Numbered from the stretch's first letter, positions 15,005-23,914 are shown. The stretch: 33,362 nt of DNA from Dehalococcoidia bacterium (GCA_035574915.1 DATLYJ010000139.1:1-33362), one strand, 5' to 3'. Numbers and translations: made by a program. Notes: generated by a model not told the origin, from the sequence alone.

Positions 15005-17221
15005 GTGGGCCTCTGGAAGGCGGCGGCGCTCCGTTTCAGAGATGGATGGCACCTTCAACGGGCTGCGGATGTCTTCGTTGCGGTGCTCTGTCTTATCGTG
15101 CCAACCGCATACGCCGTCGCACAAGGTCAGGACACGAACTGGGACCAGAGAAATTACCATTACTACGGCGCCTATGCGTTCTTAAACGGGCTTAGCTCCT
15201 TCAATATTCTTCCCAGCCAAATCCAGACATTCCTAAACCCATTACTATTCGTTCCGTCGTACCTGCTTATCTCGAACCTATCTCCAGTACTCGCAAGTGC
15301 CGTACTTGCCTCCTTGCACGGGCTTAATTTCCTGTTGGTCTTCTCGCTAAGTAGAACAATATTCCGGTCGATTCCTTCTCTATCGACCTCGGCTCTGCTC
15401 TCAAAGTATCTATTGCCGATCATAGCGACCATCATCGGGGGCTCTGCGCCGATCTTTGTCAGCGGAGTTGGGACGACATTTGGTGACAACCTGACGAGCG
15501 TTCTTGTCCTACTCGGCTTGTTGCTAATTGCCACACATTTGAGATCGTCGTCGTCCTTCCGGGTAGCTGGTGCTGGCCTGGCGTTCGGTGCTGCCACAGG
15601 ACTGAAATTGACGAATATGACCTTTCTCATCGGAGCCGTCGCATCGTTCTGGTGGATTTCGCGAAGTATTCCTGACGTTCTGTCACGTCTGACGATATTC
15701 GGGTTCGGCGCACTGGCCGGCTTGCTGATCACGCACGGCTATTGGAGCTACTATCTGACCCAGGAGTTCGAGAGTCCGCTCTTTCCTTTCTATAACGCTA
15801 TATTCAGGTCGCCATTTTACGATCCCATCAACTGGCGAGATGCCCGCTACATCCCGGACTCGCTGTGGGAGGGCTTGGGCTATCCATTTCAGTGGGCAGA
15901 AGGGAAGCATCCCACTTCTGAACTGCCGTTCAGGGACCTTCGTTTCGCGATCATAAGTATCCTCGCGCCGGTCTCGTTCTTGGTACTGGCCGTTCGCGGC
16001 CGCCGGTGGATCGCCATACCGAGCGCGGTCGGCTCCCCAGGCGTCGTCGTGCTGCTGTTCTTCTTGTCCAGCTTCGTCGTGTGGTTGTTCACGTTTGCAG
16101 TGTCTCGGTACGTCGTTGCGTTGGAGCTCCTTACAGGACTTGTGATGGTAATGCTGATCGTCTGGATCGTGCAGAACAGGCAAGTGGCCGTTACCCTCGT
16201 GATAATCGCCGCTGCCGTGACCGTGCTGACTACGGAGCCTTCGGATTGGGGACGCGCGTCATGGAGCGGCGATTGGTACGCCGTGGACGTACCCGCTCAG
16301 CTCAAGCGGCAGGACCAAATGTTCATAATGTTGGGCGACGAGCCTACTTCCTACGTCATTCCATTCCTTCCGAAGGACGCTCGCTTCATCCGAATTGAAA
16401 GCAATTTGTACGTCCGTCCCGAAACCAAGCTGTTCCAACTGCAGCGAGATGCGATTGCGCAGCATGAGGGACCGATCATGACCCTCGGCGTCCGCGTACC
16501 GTCGGGGATTCCAAGCCTGCAGAGCTTGAGCCGTTACGGGCTCCGCCTGTCTGGTGGAGGGACGGCTGTGGACGCTGAACAAGTGCTTTCGCGCTCTCTG
16601 CAGGGAAACGAGGATTTGACCTGGACGCTCGGTCCTGGAGATGAGTACGTCGTCCGGCTCTACGACACGTCAAACGGCGGGCGGACTCTTCTCGCAGGAG
16701 TTCTGGTTGTGGCCGCCGGGCAAGGAAGATCCGGAACGATCACTGCCTCGCCGAATCCATGCTCAGGCTCGCGGTGCACCACGACAGTCACCTGGACTTC
16801 TCAGGGCGTCTCCTCTGCGCAGGTAACGGTCGAGGCCGGAGGGATGGGGGAGTCGCCGTTTGCGGGCGGCGCGTCCGGCAGTAGCGAGGCACCGTGGATA
16901 TTAGCCGGTCAGGAGTATATTTTTCGCCTCCACGGGACTGGCATTGGGGATTCGTCCGCCTTGCTAGCGGGCGTCCTGGTGACCGGAGTGAACAAGTCAT
17001 CATCGGGGAGGGTCACCGCCTCGCCGAATCCTTGTCGGCCTACGGAGGCTTCTCAGTGTTCGATCAAGATCGAGTGGACCACCGAGGGGGCGGCCTCGGC
17101 GGAGGTGACGGTCCAGGCAGTTCGCCGGACGGAACCCAGCGCGACAGGTTGCGTCCGGTTCCGCTCCAAGGTGAACCGCTTTGTTAGCTGTCCCCTCGAG
17201 CGGACGGAGTCTCCTCCGTAA
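15005..17221 (+). CDS. polytopic GT-C-like membrane protein with C-terminal Ig-like modules
   Basis: A 738-residue protein. Roughly the first 420 residues hold ten or more membrane helices. The first external loop carries DTNWDQRNYHYY (Asp43, Asp47), where GT-C polyprenyl-phosphate-sugar transferases place the catalytic acid. A soluble region follows. After about residue 520, two related beta-rich modules appear: YVVRLYDTS / LLAGVLVV / TITASPNPC / TTTVTW, and YIFRLHGTG / LLAGVLVT / RVTASPNPC / SIKIEW. These look like extracellular Ig-type repeats. With the downstream GT2 and GtrA it fits the polytopic transferase slot of a three-part Gtr system. The gene is only about 45-47% GC near its 5' end. 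The last 40 residues may be out of frame. Confidence 0.75.
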   Translation: MGLWKAAALRFRDGWHLQRAADVFVAVLCLIVPTAYAVAQGQDTNWDQRNYHYYGAYAFLNGLSSFNILPSQIQTFLNPLLFVPSYLLISNLSPVLASAVLASLHGLNFLLVFSLSRTIFRSIPSLSTSALLSKYLLPIIATIIGGSAPIFVSGVGTTFGDNLTSVLVLLGLLLIATHLRSSSSFRVAGAGLAFGAATGLKLTNMTFLIGAVASFWWISRSIPDVLSRLTIFGFGALAGLLITHGYWSYYLTQEFESPLFPFYNAIFRSPFYDPINWRDARYIPDSLWEGLGYPFQWAEGKHPTSELPFRDLRFAIISILAPVSFLVLAVRGRRWIAIPSAVGSPGVVVLLFFLSSFVVWLFTFAVSRYVVALELLTGLVMVMLIVWIVQNRQVAVTLVIIAAAVTVLTTEPSDWGRASWSGDWYAVDVPAQLKRQDQMFIMLGDEPTSYVIPFLPKDARFIRIESNLYVRPETKLFQLQRDAIAQHEGPIMTLGVRVPSGIPSLQSLSRYGLRLSGGGTAVDAEQVLSRSLQGNEDLTWTLGPGDEYVVRLYDTSNGGRTLLAGVLVVAAGQGRSGTITASPNPCSGSRCTTTVTWTSQGVSSAQVTVEAGGMGESPFAGGASGSSEAPWILAGQEYIFRLHGTGIGDSSALLAGVLVTGVNKSSSGRVTASPNPCRPTEASQCSIKIEWTTEGAASAEVTVQAVRRTEPSATGCVRFRSKVNRFVSCPLERTESPP

Positions 17222-17232
17222 GGAGTAATCGT

Positions 17233-18264
17233 ATGGGAGCGAGACATGGGGATGGGGCCACGGGGCGGCACCTGGAAGGGTCGAGCCGAGTCCGGGTGCG
17301 AGGGGCATTGCCGAAAGTGGCGGTCCTTATACCGTGCTACAACGAAGCCATGTCCGTGCAGAAGGTCGTGAGTGACTTCAAAGAAGTCCTTCCGGGCGCG
17401 TCCGTCTACGTCTATGACAACAATTCGACCGACGCAACGGCGGACCTTGCGGTGGCAGCGGGGGCGAATTTGCGACATGAGCCGCTGCAGGGCAAGGGCA
17501 ACGTGGTACGACGAATGTTCGCGGACATCGAAGCCGACGTTTACGTGCTTGTGGATGGCGACGACACGTATGACGCTTCTACTGCGCCAAAAATGATCCA
17601 CATGCTGGCCGCGAACGACCTCGACATGGTCACAGGCGTTCGAGTTACTGACTCACCATCGGCATATCGTCCCGGGCACACTTTTGGGAAGAATCTCTTT
17701 GCCTTTTTGCTCGCAAGGATATTTGACAGGGCGGTGAAGGATGTCTTCTCCGGTTATCGCGTCTTCTCTAGGCGCTTCGTCAAGTCCTTTCCCGCGCTCT
17801 CGAGTGGCTTCGAGATTGAGACAGAGCTAACGCTGCACGCCCTCGAACTTGGCATGAAGTTCGCGGAGATCGAAACTCCCTACCGGCCGCGACCACCTGG
17901 CTCTACGAGCAAGCTGCGGACGTTCAGAGATGGCTTCCGGGTCTTCAGGACGCTGGCCTTGTTCTTCAAGGAGGAGCGGCCTCTGCTCTTCTTCGGTACG
18001 ATTTCTTTCTGCCTTGCGGCCCTGTCGGTACTGCTAGCGATCCCCGTGGTCAAGGACTACCTTGAGACCGGACTCGTGCCGCGGTTGCCGAGCGCAGTGC
18101 TGGCCAGCGCGATCATGCTTGTCGCGTTCTTGAGCCTCACGGCGGGCATCATCCTCGATACGGTGACGCGCGGGCGTCACGAATTGAAGCGCCTCTTCTA
18201 TCTGAGTCTCCCGACGCTCTCAGCACACGCCGACGACGAGCAAGGCGGCGGGGGGCGGACATAG
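17233..18264 (+). CDS. family 2 glycosyltransferase, GtrB/DPM1-like
   Basis: A 343-residue enzyme. AAGGAG 8-9 bases before ATG 17233 supports the start, although conserved sequence begins only at about residue 27 (VAVLIPCYNE). The catalytic domain shows VYDNNSTD, the DXD element VDGDDTYD and FSGYRVFSRR. Two C-terminal membrane helices (about 245-265 and 280-305) are typical of GtrB-like enzymes. Such enzymes load a sugar from a nucleotide donor onto polyprenyl phosphate at the inner membrane face. It lies 11 bases after the GT-C protein and 8 bases before gtrA, so the three form one operon. Confidence 0.88.
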   Translation: MGARHGDGATGRHLEGSSRVRVRGALPKVAVLIPCYNEAMSVQKVVSDFKEVLPGASVYVYDNNSTDATADLAVAAGANLRHEPLQGKGNVVRRMFADIEADVYVLVDGDDTYDASTAPKMIHMLAANDLDMVTGVRVTDSPSAYRPGHTFGKNLFAFLLARIFDRAVKDVFSGYRVFSRRFVKSFPALSSGFEIETELTLHALELGMKFAEIETPYRPRPPGSTSKLRTFRDGFRVFRTLALFFKEERPLLFFGTISFCLAALSVLLAIPVVKDYLETGLVPRLPSAVLASAIMLVAFLSLTAGIILDTVTRGRHELKRLFYLSLPTLSAHADDEQGGGGRT

Positions 18265-18272
18265 GTGCACCG

Positions 18273-18740
18273 ATGAGTCAGGCGGAGGCCGGAGCCTTCA
18301 AGGGCGCAGGCCTGTTCAGCCTCCCGGTTGCCCGCTTCGCTGTTGTCGGAGTCGCCGGCTTTGTAGTGGACGGCGCCCTCCTGACCGCGCTCGTGAACTT
18401 AGCACACGTAGACACGCTTCTTGCGCGCGGCGTCTCGTTCCCGATGGCCGTTACGCTGACCTGGTTCTTGAATCGCCGCTGGACCTTTTTCTCGCAGAGA
18501 CACATTGACGAAGCGATCGCATCGCAGTACCTGCGTTACGTCGGGGTGCAAATTTCCGGCGCAGGGCTCAACGTTGCGGTGTTCCTGGCTCTGCTGGTGC
18601 TTTTCCCAGGCCTTTCTCGCGAGCCTTTGCTGGCGCTTGCTCCTGCTGCCTTGGGCGCCGCCGCCTACAACTATGTGCTGTCACGACAGTTCGCTTTCCG
18701 GTATGGCGCTGCTCTCAGCCGGCCTTCGCAGTTAGGGTGA
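18273..18740 (+). CDS. GtrA family membrane protein (putative lipid-sugar flippase)
   Basis: A 155-residue protein with four hydrophobic segments and the GtrA pattern: FAVVGVAGFVVDGALLTAL in the first helix, TWFLNRRWTF after the second, QYLRYVGVQISGAGLNVAVF in the third, and NYVLSRQFAFR at the end. GtrA proteins are thought to flip polyprenyl-phosphate sugars made by a GtrB partner, which fits the GT2 directly upstream. The methyltransferase ATG is 2 bases after the stop. Confidence 0.9.
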   Translation: MSQAEAGAFKGAGLFSLPVARFAVVGVAGFVVDGALLTALVNLAHVDTLLARGVSFPMAVTLTWFLNRRWTFFSQRHIDEAIASQYLRYVGVQISGAGLNVAVFLALLVLFPGLSREPLLALAPAALGAAAYNYVLSRQFAFRYGAALSRPSQLG

Positions 18741-18742
18741 GT

Positions 18743-19424
18743 ATGGATGCTTACTCCGGACTCGCGAATCTAGAGGTTATGGCCCAGGCGGCACGCTATA
18801 ACCGCTTCCTTCTGGACATGGTTCGCGCGCCCGGGTGATTTCATCATCGACTTTGGGGCCGGGACCGGGCGATTCGCGATGGCAGTCGCCGAGCGCGGCT
18901 TTCGCGTTACGTGCATCGAACCGGATAGCGCCCTAGCAAACCAGATAACAGCTCGGGGGCTCGAGGTGCTCCCCGATATCTCCCAGATCGCAAGCGGAGA
19001 GGTGGACAACATCTTTAGCCTTAATGTCCTCGAACACATCGCCGACGATAAGGCGGCGGCGAAAGCCTGGGCAGAGAAGCTGAAGCCGGGTGGTCGTCTC
19101 CTGGTCTATGTGCCCGCTTTCCCGTGGCTCTTCACCAGCATGGACCGTAAGGTGGGCCACCTTCGTCGCTATACACGTAGGGTGCTTGTCGATCTCCTCA
19201 CGGCGGCGCAGTTTCAGGTGGTCAGCGCCCGCTACGCCGACAGCCTTGGCGTGATTGCCACATTGGCCTACCGCCTCCTCGACCCGGGTACCGGGGAGAT
19301 CAACGAGCAGTTGCTACGGGCTTATGACAGGCTTGTCTTCCCTGTCAGCAGGGTCCTCGACAACGTATTCGCTCATTACCTGGGGAAGAACCTAATTGTC
19401 ACCGCCGTTCGTTCTGGTCGGTAA
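18743..19424 (+). pseudogene. SAM-dependent methyltransferase split by a one-base frameshift
   Basis: From ATG 18743 the frame reads a typical N-terminus (LEVMAQAARYNRFLLDMV) but stops at TGA 18836-18838. The continuation starts one base out of register, at GGT 18834. It carries SAM motif I (FIIDFGAGTGRFA), the acidic motif CIEPD, motif IV-like NIFSLNVLEHI and a normal C-terminus to 19424. The break lies in CCCGGGTGA, so one extra G, a +1 frameshift at GGG-UGA, or a sequencing error could explain it. Joined, the product would be about 226 residues. The longest intact frame begins at 18879 and lacks motif I. As last gene of the Gtr-like operon it may have modified the transferred sugar. Confidence 0.75.
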
Positions 19425-19468
19425 CCACGGCGATGCGGTCAGGCGGGGCATGAAACTGAGTCCTGCTG

Positions 19469-19891
19469 CTACGCCAGGCCGCCGCCCAGCGCCGCCTGCA
19501 TCTGCTGCTCCAGCTTGCCTTCCTCGGCGGTCACGATGAGGTTCAGGGTGAACTCGTAGTACTGGATCGCCTCACCGAAGCCGAGGTGCTGGCGGTCGAA
19601 GACGATCTCGGGCTCAGGGCCCTCCAGGTGGAGCTTCGCGGCCATACGCGGCCACATCAGCGGCGCGAAGCGGATCATCTCTCGCTCGAGGCCGGCCTTG
19701 ACGCGCGGCGTTTCGATGACGCGCTTCAGGCCCTGCATCACGGCCTCGTTCTTCTTCAGGAGGAGCAGGTAGGCATCGGCGCAGAGGCGGACGCAGTCGT
19801 AGTTCTTACCTTCGTCGAGCGCGGTCGAGGCCCTGGCCATGAGGTCGCGTAGCTCGCCGTCCTTGATCTGTTCGACCTGGTCGCTCGGCAT
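19469..19891 (-). CDS. hypothetical protein, helical, 140 residues
   Basis: Not recognised. It is a soluble protein with no signal or membrane segment, predicted mostly helical (LRDLMARASTALDEGKNYDC, VRLCADAYLLLLKK) with an amphipathic C-terminus (EQQMQAALGGGLA). The start has a good ribosome binding site (GGGAGG 8 bases before ATG). It lies 82 bases downstream of the LLM oxidoreductase on the same strand and probably shares its promoter, so a role linked to that enzyme is possible but unproven. Confidence 0.7.
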   Translation of the reverse strand: MPSDQVEQIKDGELRDLMARASTALDEGKNYDCVRLCADAYLLLLKKNEAVMQGLKRVIETPRVKAGLEREMIRFAPLMWPRMAAKLHLEGPEPEIVFDRQHLGFGEAIQYYEFTLNLIVTAEEGKLEQQMQAALGGGLA

Positions 19892-19924
19892 TGGTGTATT
19901 GCCTCCCAGGAGATTGGCAAATAG

Positions 19925-19967
19925 TGGTCGGTGGTCGGACCGGACCTCCGGCCACCGGTCACGACCA
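19925..19967 (-). other. hairpin-rich spacer between LLM gene and small gene
   Basis: TGGTCG (19925-19930) pairs with CGACCA (19962-19967), enclosing a CCGG-rich inner repeat (19940-19951) and tandem GGTCGGT units. It may stabilise or process the upstream mRNA; there is no T tract. Confidence 0.4.
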
Positions 19968-19973
19968 TCGTCC

Positions 19974-21242
19974 CTAGATCGATGAGTTCACCGGGTACTT
20001 GAAGTTGTCCAGCTGCTGTTCCCGCCACTTCTTGTGCACTGTCTCGTGGCGCTCTTTGAAGTCGGGGAGGACCTTGCGGCCGAAGAGGTCGATGCTCGCC
20101 ATGATGTCCTCGTGCCTGCGGCTGCCAGCCTGGGCGATGAACAGCATCACGTCCTGGTGGCCCTCTTCGTACTTGGAGAGGTAGGCGCGGAGCGTGTCAG
20201 GCGTGCCGATGGCGGCGCGGGCGCGGGCGGCGCGCCAGAGCGCGCGGGCGTTTTCGTCCTCCGGTTCCTTCTCAGTCAGCGCCTGCTCCGTGCGGATGAG
20301 CTGCGAGAGTTGGTCCTGGCTGCGCGCCTGCAGGCGGGCCATGCGCTCCTCGGGGGGCGTGTCCGTGAACTCACGGAACAGGTTCGTGCGGGCGTGGTTG
20401 TGGTATGGGCCGGTGAGGGGGCTGTAAAAGTGGTTGAGGGCGAAGCTGAAGAACTGGCCTCCGTCACCGGCGCGCCGCTGCGCTTCCTCCTCCGTCTCGG
20501 CGCATGCGAACTGGCTGAGGACGATGAGGCCAGGGTTGACCGCCTTGCCGATCGGGCGGCACTCCTCGCGCATGAGCCGCCAGTAGGTCTGGACGCGCTC
20601 GTCGGCTTCGGCCGGCGTCTCGAAGCCGAAGCCGAGGCTGCCCATGCCCAGGCGGGCGGCTGTGAGGACCGTCTCGCGCCGGCCGCCGGCTACCCACACC
20701 GGCGGGTGCGGCTTTTGAAGGGGCTTGGGGATGACGTTGCGCGGCGGGAAGGTCACGTACGCGCCCTCGTAACCGGGGAACGGCTCCTCGGACATCATTC
20801 GCAGGGCGACTCGCGTGCCCTCCTCCCACATCGCCTTCTTCTGGTCCCAGGGGACATGGTAGGCCTCGAGCTCGTTCGCCGACGAGGACTCGCCCGTGCC
20901 GAATTCGACGCGCCCGTCGCTCACGAGATCGAGGGCGGAGATGCGCTCGGCGACGCGGCCCGGGTGGTTGTAGGGCGGCGGAGTCAAGACGATGCCGTGG
21001 CCCAGGCGGATGTTCCTGGTGCGCTGGCTGGCAGCGGCGAGGACGATCTCCGGCGCCGATGAGTGCGCGTACTCCTCGAGGTGATGGTGCTCGACCTCGA
21101 AGACGTAGTCGAAGCCCAGCTTGTCGGCCAGTTCGATCTGCTCCAACGCTTCCTTGTAGATGCGGTGCTCGGCGTCCGGGTCCCAGGTGTCACTGTCGTA
21201 GGGTTTGGGAAGTTGGAGCTCATAGAAAAGGCCGAACTTCAT
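19974..21242 (-). CDS. LLM-class flavin-dependent oxidoreductase
   Basis: A 422-residue bacterial-luciferase-like TIM-barrel enzyme using FMN or F420. The family N-terminus (MKFGLFYELQLPKP), the EVEHHHLEEYAHSSAPE segment, RLGHGIVLTPP, and RVEFGTGESSSANELEAY are all present. Members monooxygenate or reduce varied organic substrates; the substrate is not predictable. AAGGAG upstream of ATG supports the start. A TTGACA-16-GATAAT promoter lies 40 bases upstream. The gene is divergent from the TolB-like lipoprotein. Confidence 0.9.
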   Translation of the reverse strand: MKFGLFYELQLPKPYDSDTWDPDAEHRIYKEALEQIELADKLGFDYVFEVEHHHLEEYAHSSAPEIVLAAASQRTRNIRLGHGIVLTPPPYNHPGRVAERISALDLVSDGRVEFGTGESSSANELEAYHVPWDQKKAMWEEGTRVALRMMSEEPFPGYEGAYVTFPPRNVIPKPLQKPHPPVWVAGGRRETVLTAARLGMGSLGFGFETPAEADERVQTYWRLMREECRPIGKAVNPGLIVLSQFACAETEEEAQRRAGDGGQFFSFALNHFYSPLTGPYHNHARTNLFREFTDTPPEERMARLQARSQDQLSQLIRTEQALTEKEPEDENARALWRAARARAAIGTPDTLRAYLSKYEEGHQDVMLFIAQAGSRRHEDIMASIDLFGRKVLPDFKERHETVHKKWREQQLDNFKYPVNSSI

Positions 21243-21281
21243 CTGGACTCCTTCACGGGTGGCTACCGGGATTTGAGCGCT

Positions 21282-21309
21282 ATTATCTGACGCTTACGCA
21301 AGCTGTCAA
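21282..21309 (-). promoter_or_regulatory. promoter of the LLM oxidoreductase
   Basis: On the minus strand TTGACA (21304-21309) is followed after 16 bases by GATAAT (21282-21287). The spacer contains GCTT-N4-AAGC, a possible small operator. Confidence 0.75.
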
Positions 21310-21371
21310 GGAAGCCAAATGCCACCCGCAGGCTGAGACCTCGGTCACAGACCTGCTTCGGACGGCGTCAG

Positions 21372-21377
21372 TACACT
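21372..21377 (+). promoter_or_regulatory. -10 box TACACT, probable leaderless promoter
   Basis: TACACT ends exactly 6 bases before ATG 21384, with no ribosome binding site between. No good -35 element was found. Confidence 0.5.
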
Positions 21378-21383
21378 CGAGAC

Positions 21384-22466
21384 ATGACCCCGAAGAGACC
21401 GGCGCTCGCGCTCATCGCCGTCCTGGCGCTCATCGCCATGGGCTGCTCCGACGACGGCAGGGAGGGCAGCACGCCTACGGCGACGCCTCCGGGAGCGGCG
21501 GAGACGCCGCAGCCGGAGGCCTGCAGCGGGACGCTCGTCGTGAATTCGAACAGCAACACGGGCGAGGCGAGGCTCTTGACCTTCCGCGACGGCCGGGCCT
21601 CGCTGTCCGAGCCGATTGGGACCGGGATGATCCACCCCGTCGTCTCCCCCGAAGGACGCCGGGTCGCGTATTACGATATCCGCCCCTCGCCGGCGCTATG
21701 GGTGGCGGACTCCGACGGAAGAAACGCGCGCCGCCTTGCCGACATTCTTCAGCTCCACGACCACAACCCCCCGGTCTGGTCACCCAGGGGCGACAGAATT
21801 GCCTTCGAGTCGGCCCGAAGCTCGAGCGAGGGCGCCCGCTCGAACGTATGGGTCGTGAACGCGGACGGCACTGGCCTGGCGAACCTGACGGCGACGATGT
21901 TCTCTGCGGACACACCCACGTGGTCGCCGGACGGCTCGCGGATAGCCTTCATGGGCCGTGAGATCGAGAGCACGAACGTCTACGTAGTCAACTCAGACGG
22001 CTCAGGGCTAAGGCGCGTCACGAACTACGACCAGGGCAGCTTTGCGTTCTCAGGCTCGTGGTCGCCAGACGGGAGCCTCATCGCGTATCTTTCGAACACG
22101 ACCGGGAACGTCGACATCTTCACGGTTCGTCCCGATGGCACCGGCGTCACGAACCTTACGCGCAGCCCGACGCCCGAGTTCGTCGCGCCTGTCGGACACC
22201 TGCCGATCGAGTTCTCGCCCGATGGCAAGCGTCTTGCCTTCCTCTCGGAAGCCACGGGCAGCGTCGAGCTCTACACGATCGCCACGGACGGTTCCGGACT
22301 GCGCCGCGTGACAGACCTGGCTGGATCGGAGTTCCGCCAGAGGTGGACTCGCGACGGCCGCTGCCTGACCTTCTACGTCTCGCGCCCGTCGCCCCAGGGG
22401 GGCATACCCGTATACGTCGTCCGCGAGGACGGGACCGGCCTCATCGAGCTTACGACGTTGCGCTGA
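21384..22466 (+). CDS. TolB-like beta-propeller lipoprotein
   Basis: A 360-residue secreted protein. The signal peptide (MTPKRPALALIAVLALIAMGC) ends in a lipobox at Cys21, followed by a Thr/Pro-rich linker. The rest is a beta-propeller of PD40 (WD40-like) repeats, seen as recurring NADGTGL, WSPDGSRIAF, NSDGSGLRRVT, WSPDGSLIAY, FSPDGKRLAF and ATDGSGLRRVT. Such proteins usually act in binding or scaffolding outside the membrane. No tol/pal genes are nearby, so it need not be true TolB. Its 3' end overlaps the convergent P450 gene by 17 bases. Confidence 0.88.
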   Translation: MTPKRPALALIAVLALIAMGCSDDGREGSTPTATPPGAAETPQPEACSGTLVVNSNSNTGEARLLTFRDGRASLSEPIGTGMIHPVVSPEGRRVAYYDIRPSPALWVADSDGRNARRLADILQLHDHNPPVWSPRGDRIAFESARSSSEGARSNVWVVNADGTGLANLTATMFSADTPTWSPDGSRIAFMGREIESTNVYVVNSDGSGLRRVTNYDQGSFAFSGSWSPDGSLIAYLSNTTGNVDIFTVRPDGTGVTNLTRSPTPEFVAPVGHLPIEFSPDGKRLAFLSEATGSVELYTIATDGSGLRRVTDLAGSEFRQRWTRDGRCLTFYVSRPSPQGGIPVYVVREDGTGLIELTTLR

Positions 22467-23859
22467 CGGCGCCGCTGGTAGCGGACGAGACACCGGCCCG
22501 GCCCGGCCGCCGCCGCTCGAGGCGCATCACCATGCCGTGCTTCGGCCTCAGGGTCACCAGCGGGTCCACCTCGACAGGATGTCCTGGCGAGAGGCGCAGC
22601 CGGTAGCGCTGGGCCACCGCCGCCAGGGTGAGTTGCGCTTCGATCATTGCAAAGTCGGCGCCTATGCAGTAACGCGGGCCGCCACCAAAAGGGAAGTAAG
22701 CGAAACGAGGCCGTCCCGCGGAGCGCTCGGGGGTGAATCGCTCGGGGTCGAACTCGTCGGGACGCTCCCAGAACGCGGGGTGGCGGTGCGTAACGTACTG
22801 GCTCATCACGATCTGGGAGCCCGCCGGCAGATCGTAACCGCCAACCGTGTCGGGCCCGACCGCGAAGCGGCCGACGGCCCATGCCGGCGGGTAGAGGCGC
22901 ATCGATTCCTCGAGGATCATGCGGGTGTAAGGGAGCGATGCGAGGTCGTCGTACACGGGTGGGCGGCCGTCGAGGACGGTGTCGACCTCCCGGTGCAAGC
23001 GCGCCTCGGCCTCAGGGTGCTGCGACAGCAGGTACCAGGTCCAGGTGAGCGCCGTAGCTGTGGTCTCATGGCCGGCGAGGAAGATGGTCATCACCTCGTC
23101 CCGCAACTGGCGGTCGCTCATGCCCTCGCCCGATTCCTGGTCTCGCGCCGCGAGGAGCATGGAGAGCAGGTCGTCGCCGCCCGGGCCGGCCGCGCGGTGC
23201 TGATCGATGATGCGGAAGACGATGGCGTCGAGGAGCGCCAGCCAGCGGTGGAAGCGGCGGTTGCGTGGCGTGGGGTACTTCTCGGGCAGGCTGAAGAGGT
23301 GCGTGGCGCGATAGTTGACGTGTGCCTGCAGCTCTCGCACTGCCTGGCCCACCTGGTCCGCCTCCGGACCGAGCCTCACGCCGAGAAGAGTACGGCTCAC
23401 GATCTCGAGCGTCAGGCGGATCATCTCTGGCAGGACATCGACCGGCGCCTCGGGGTCAAGGCGCGAGTCCCAGCGGGCGAGCATGGCCTCTATGCTCTCC
23501 GACATGAGGCCGGAGATGCGGGCGATGCGGGCGCGGTGGAACGCGGGCTGCGCCAGGCGGCGCTGCCGCAGCCAGGACTCGCCTTCGTTCGTAAGCAAGC
23601 CCTGGCCGAGGACGGGCTTGAGCACCTCGTAGGAGAACCCCTTGCGGTAGTTCTGGTTGTTGTCCTGGAGCACATGCTTGATGTCGTCCGGGTGCGACAC
23701 GAGGTAGGCGTACCAGATGCCGCCGCGGTAGCGGACGACGTCGCCGTAGCGCTCACGGTCGCGCAGAAAGGTGCCGAGGGGGTCTCGCTGGAGAGCAGGC
23801 AGGTTCCCGAATGGTGAGAAGCTACGCGGGCCGGGCGGCACCCGGCGTGAAGACATCAC
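22450..23859 (-). CDS. cytochrome P450
   Basis: A 469-residue heme-thiolate monooxygenase. The I-helix oxygen-activation motif is AGHETTA, the K-helix EXXR is EESMR, and the heme loop is FPFGGGPRYCIG with Cys398 as the axial ligand. No membrane anchor or fused reductase is seen, so it needs separate redox partners, none of which lie nearby. Its general pattern resembles CYP102/CYP4-like fatty-acid or alkane hydroxylases, but the substrate is unknown. Start GTG 23859 is followed at once by ATG; a -10 hexamer 6 bases before the GTG favours it. The C-terminal 20 residues are Ser/Ala/Gly-rich and overlap the TolB-like gene. Confidence 0.93.
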   Translation of the reverse strand: MMSSRRVPPGPRSFSPFGNLPALQRDPLGTFLRDRERYGDVVRYRGGIWYAYLVSHPDDIKHVLQDNNQNYRKGFSYEVLKPVLGQGLLTNEGESWLRQRRLAQPAFHRARIARISGLMSESIEAMLARWDSRLDPEAPVDVLPEMIRLTLEIVSRTLLGVRLGPEADQVGQAVRELQAHVNYRATHLFSLPEKYPTPRNRRFHRWLALLDAIVFRIIDQHRAAGPGGDDLLSMLLAARDQESGEGMSDRQLRDEVMTIFLAGHETTATALTWTWYLLSQHPEAEARLHREVDTVLDGRPPVYDDLASLPYTRMILEESMRLYPPAWAVGRFAVGPDTVGGYDLPAGSQIVMSQYVTHRHPAFWERPDEFDPERFTPERSAGRPRFAYFPFGGGPRYCIGADFAMIEAQLTLAAVAQRYRLRLSPGHPVEVDPLVTLRPKHGMVMRLERRRPGRAGVSSATSGAVSATS

Positions 23860-23865
23860 GCATCG

Positions 23866-23871
23866 ATCCTA
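23866..23871 (-). promoter_or_regulatory. extended -10 TGATAGGAT, probable leaderless promoter of P450
   Basis: On the minus strand TAGGAT, with an upstream TGA extension (extended -10 TGN), ends 6 bases before GTG 23859 in the malQ-P450 gap. Confidence 0.5.
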
Positions 23872-23914
23872 TCAGGCGGGAGCCGTGAAGCCTTCGGCGA
23901 GCGACGCGCCGGCG

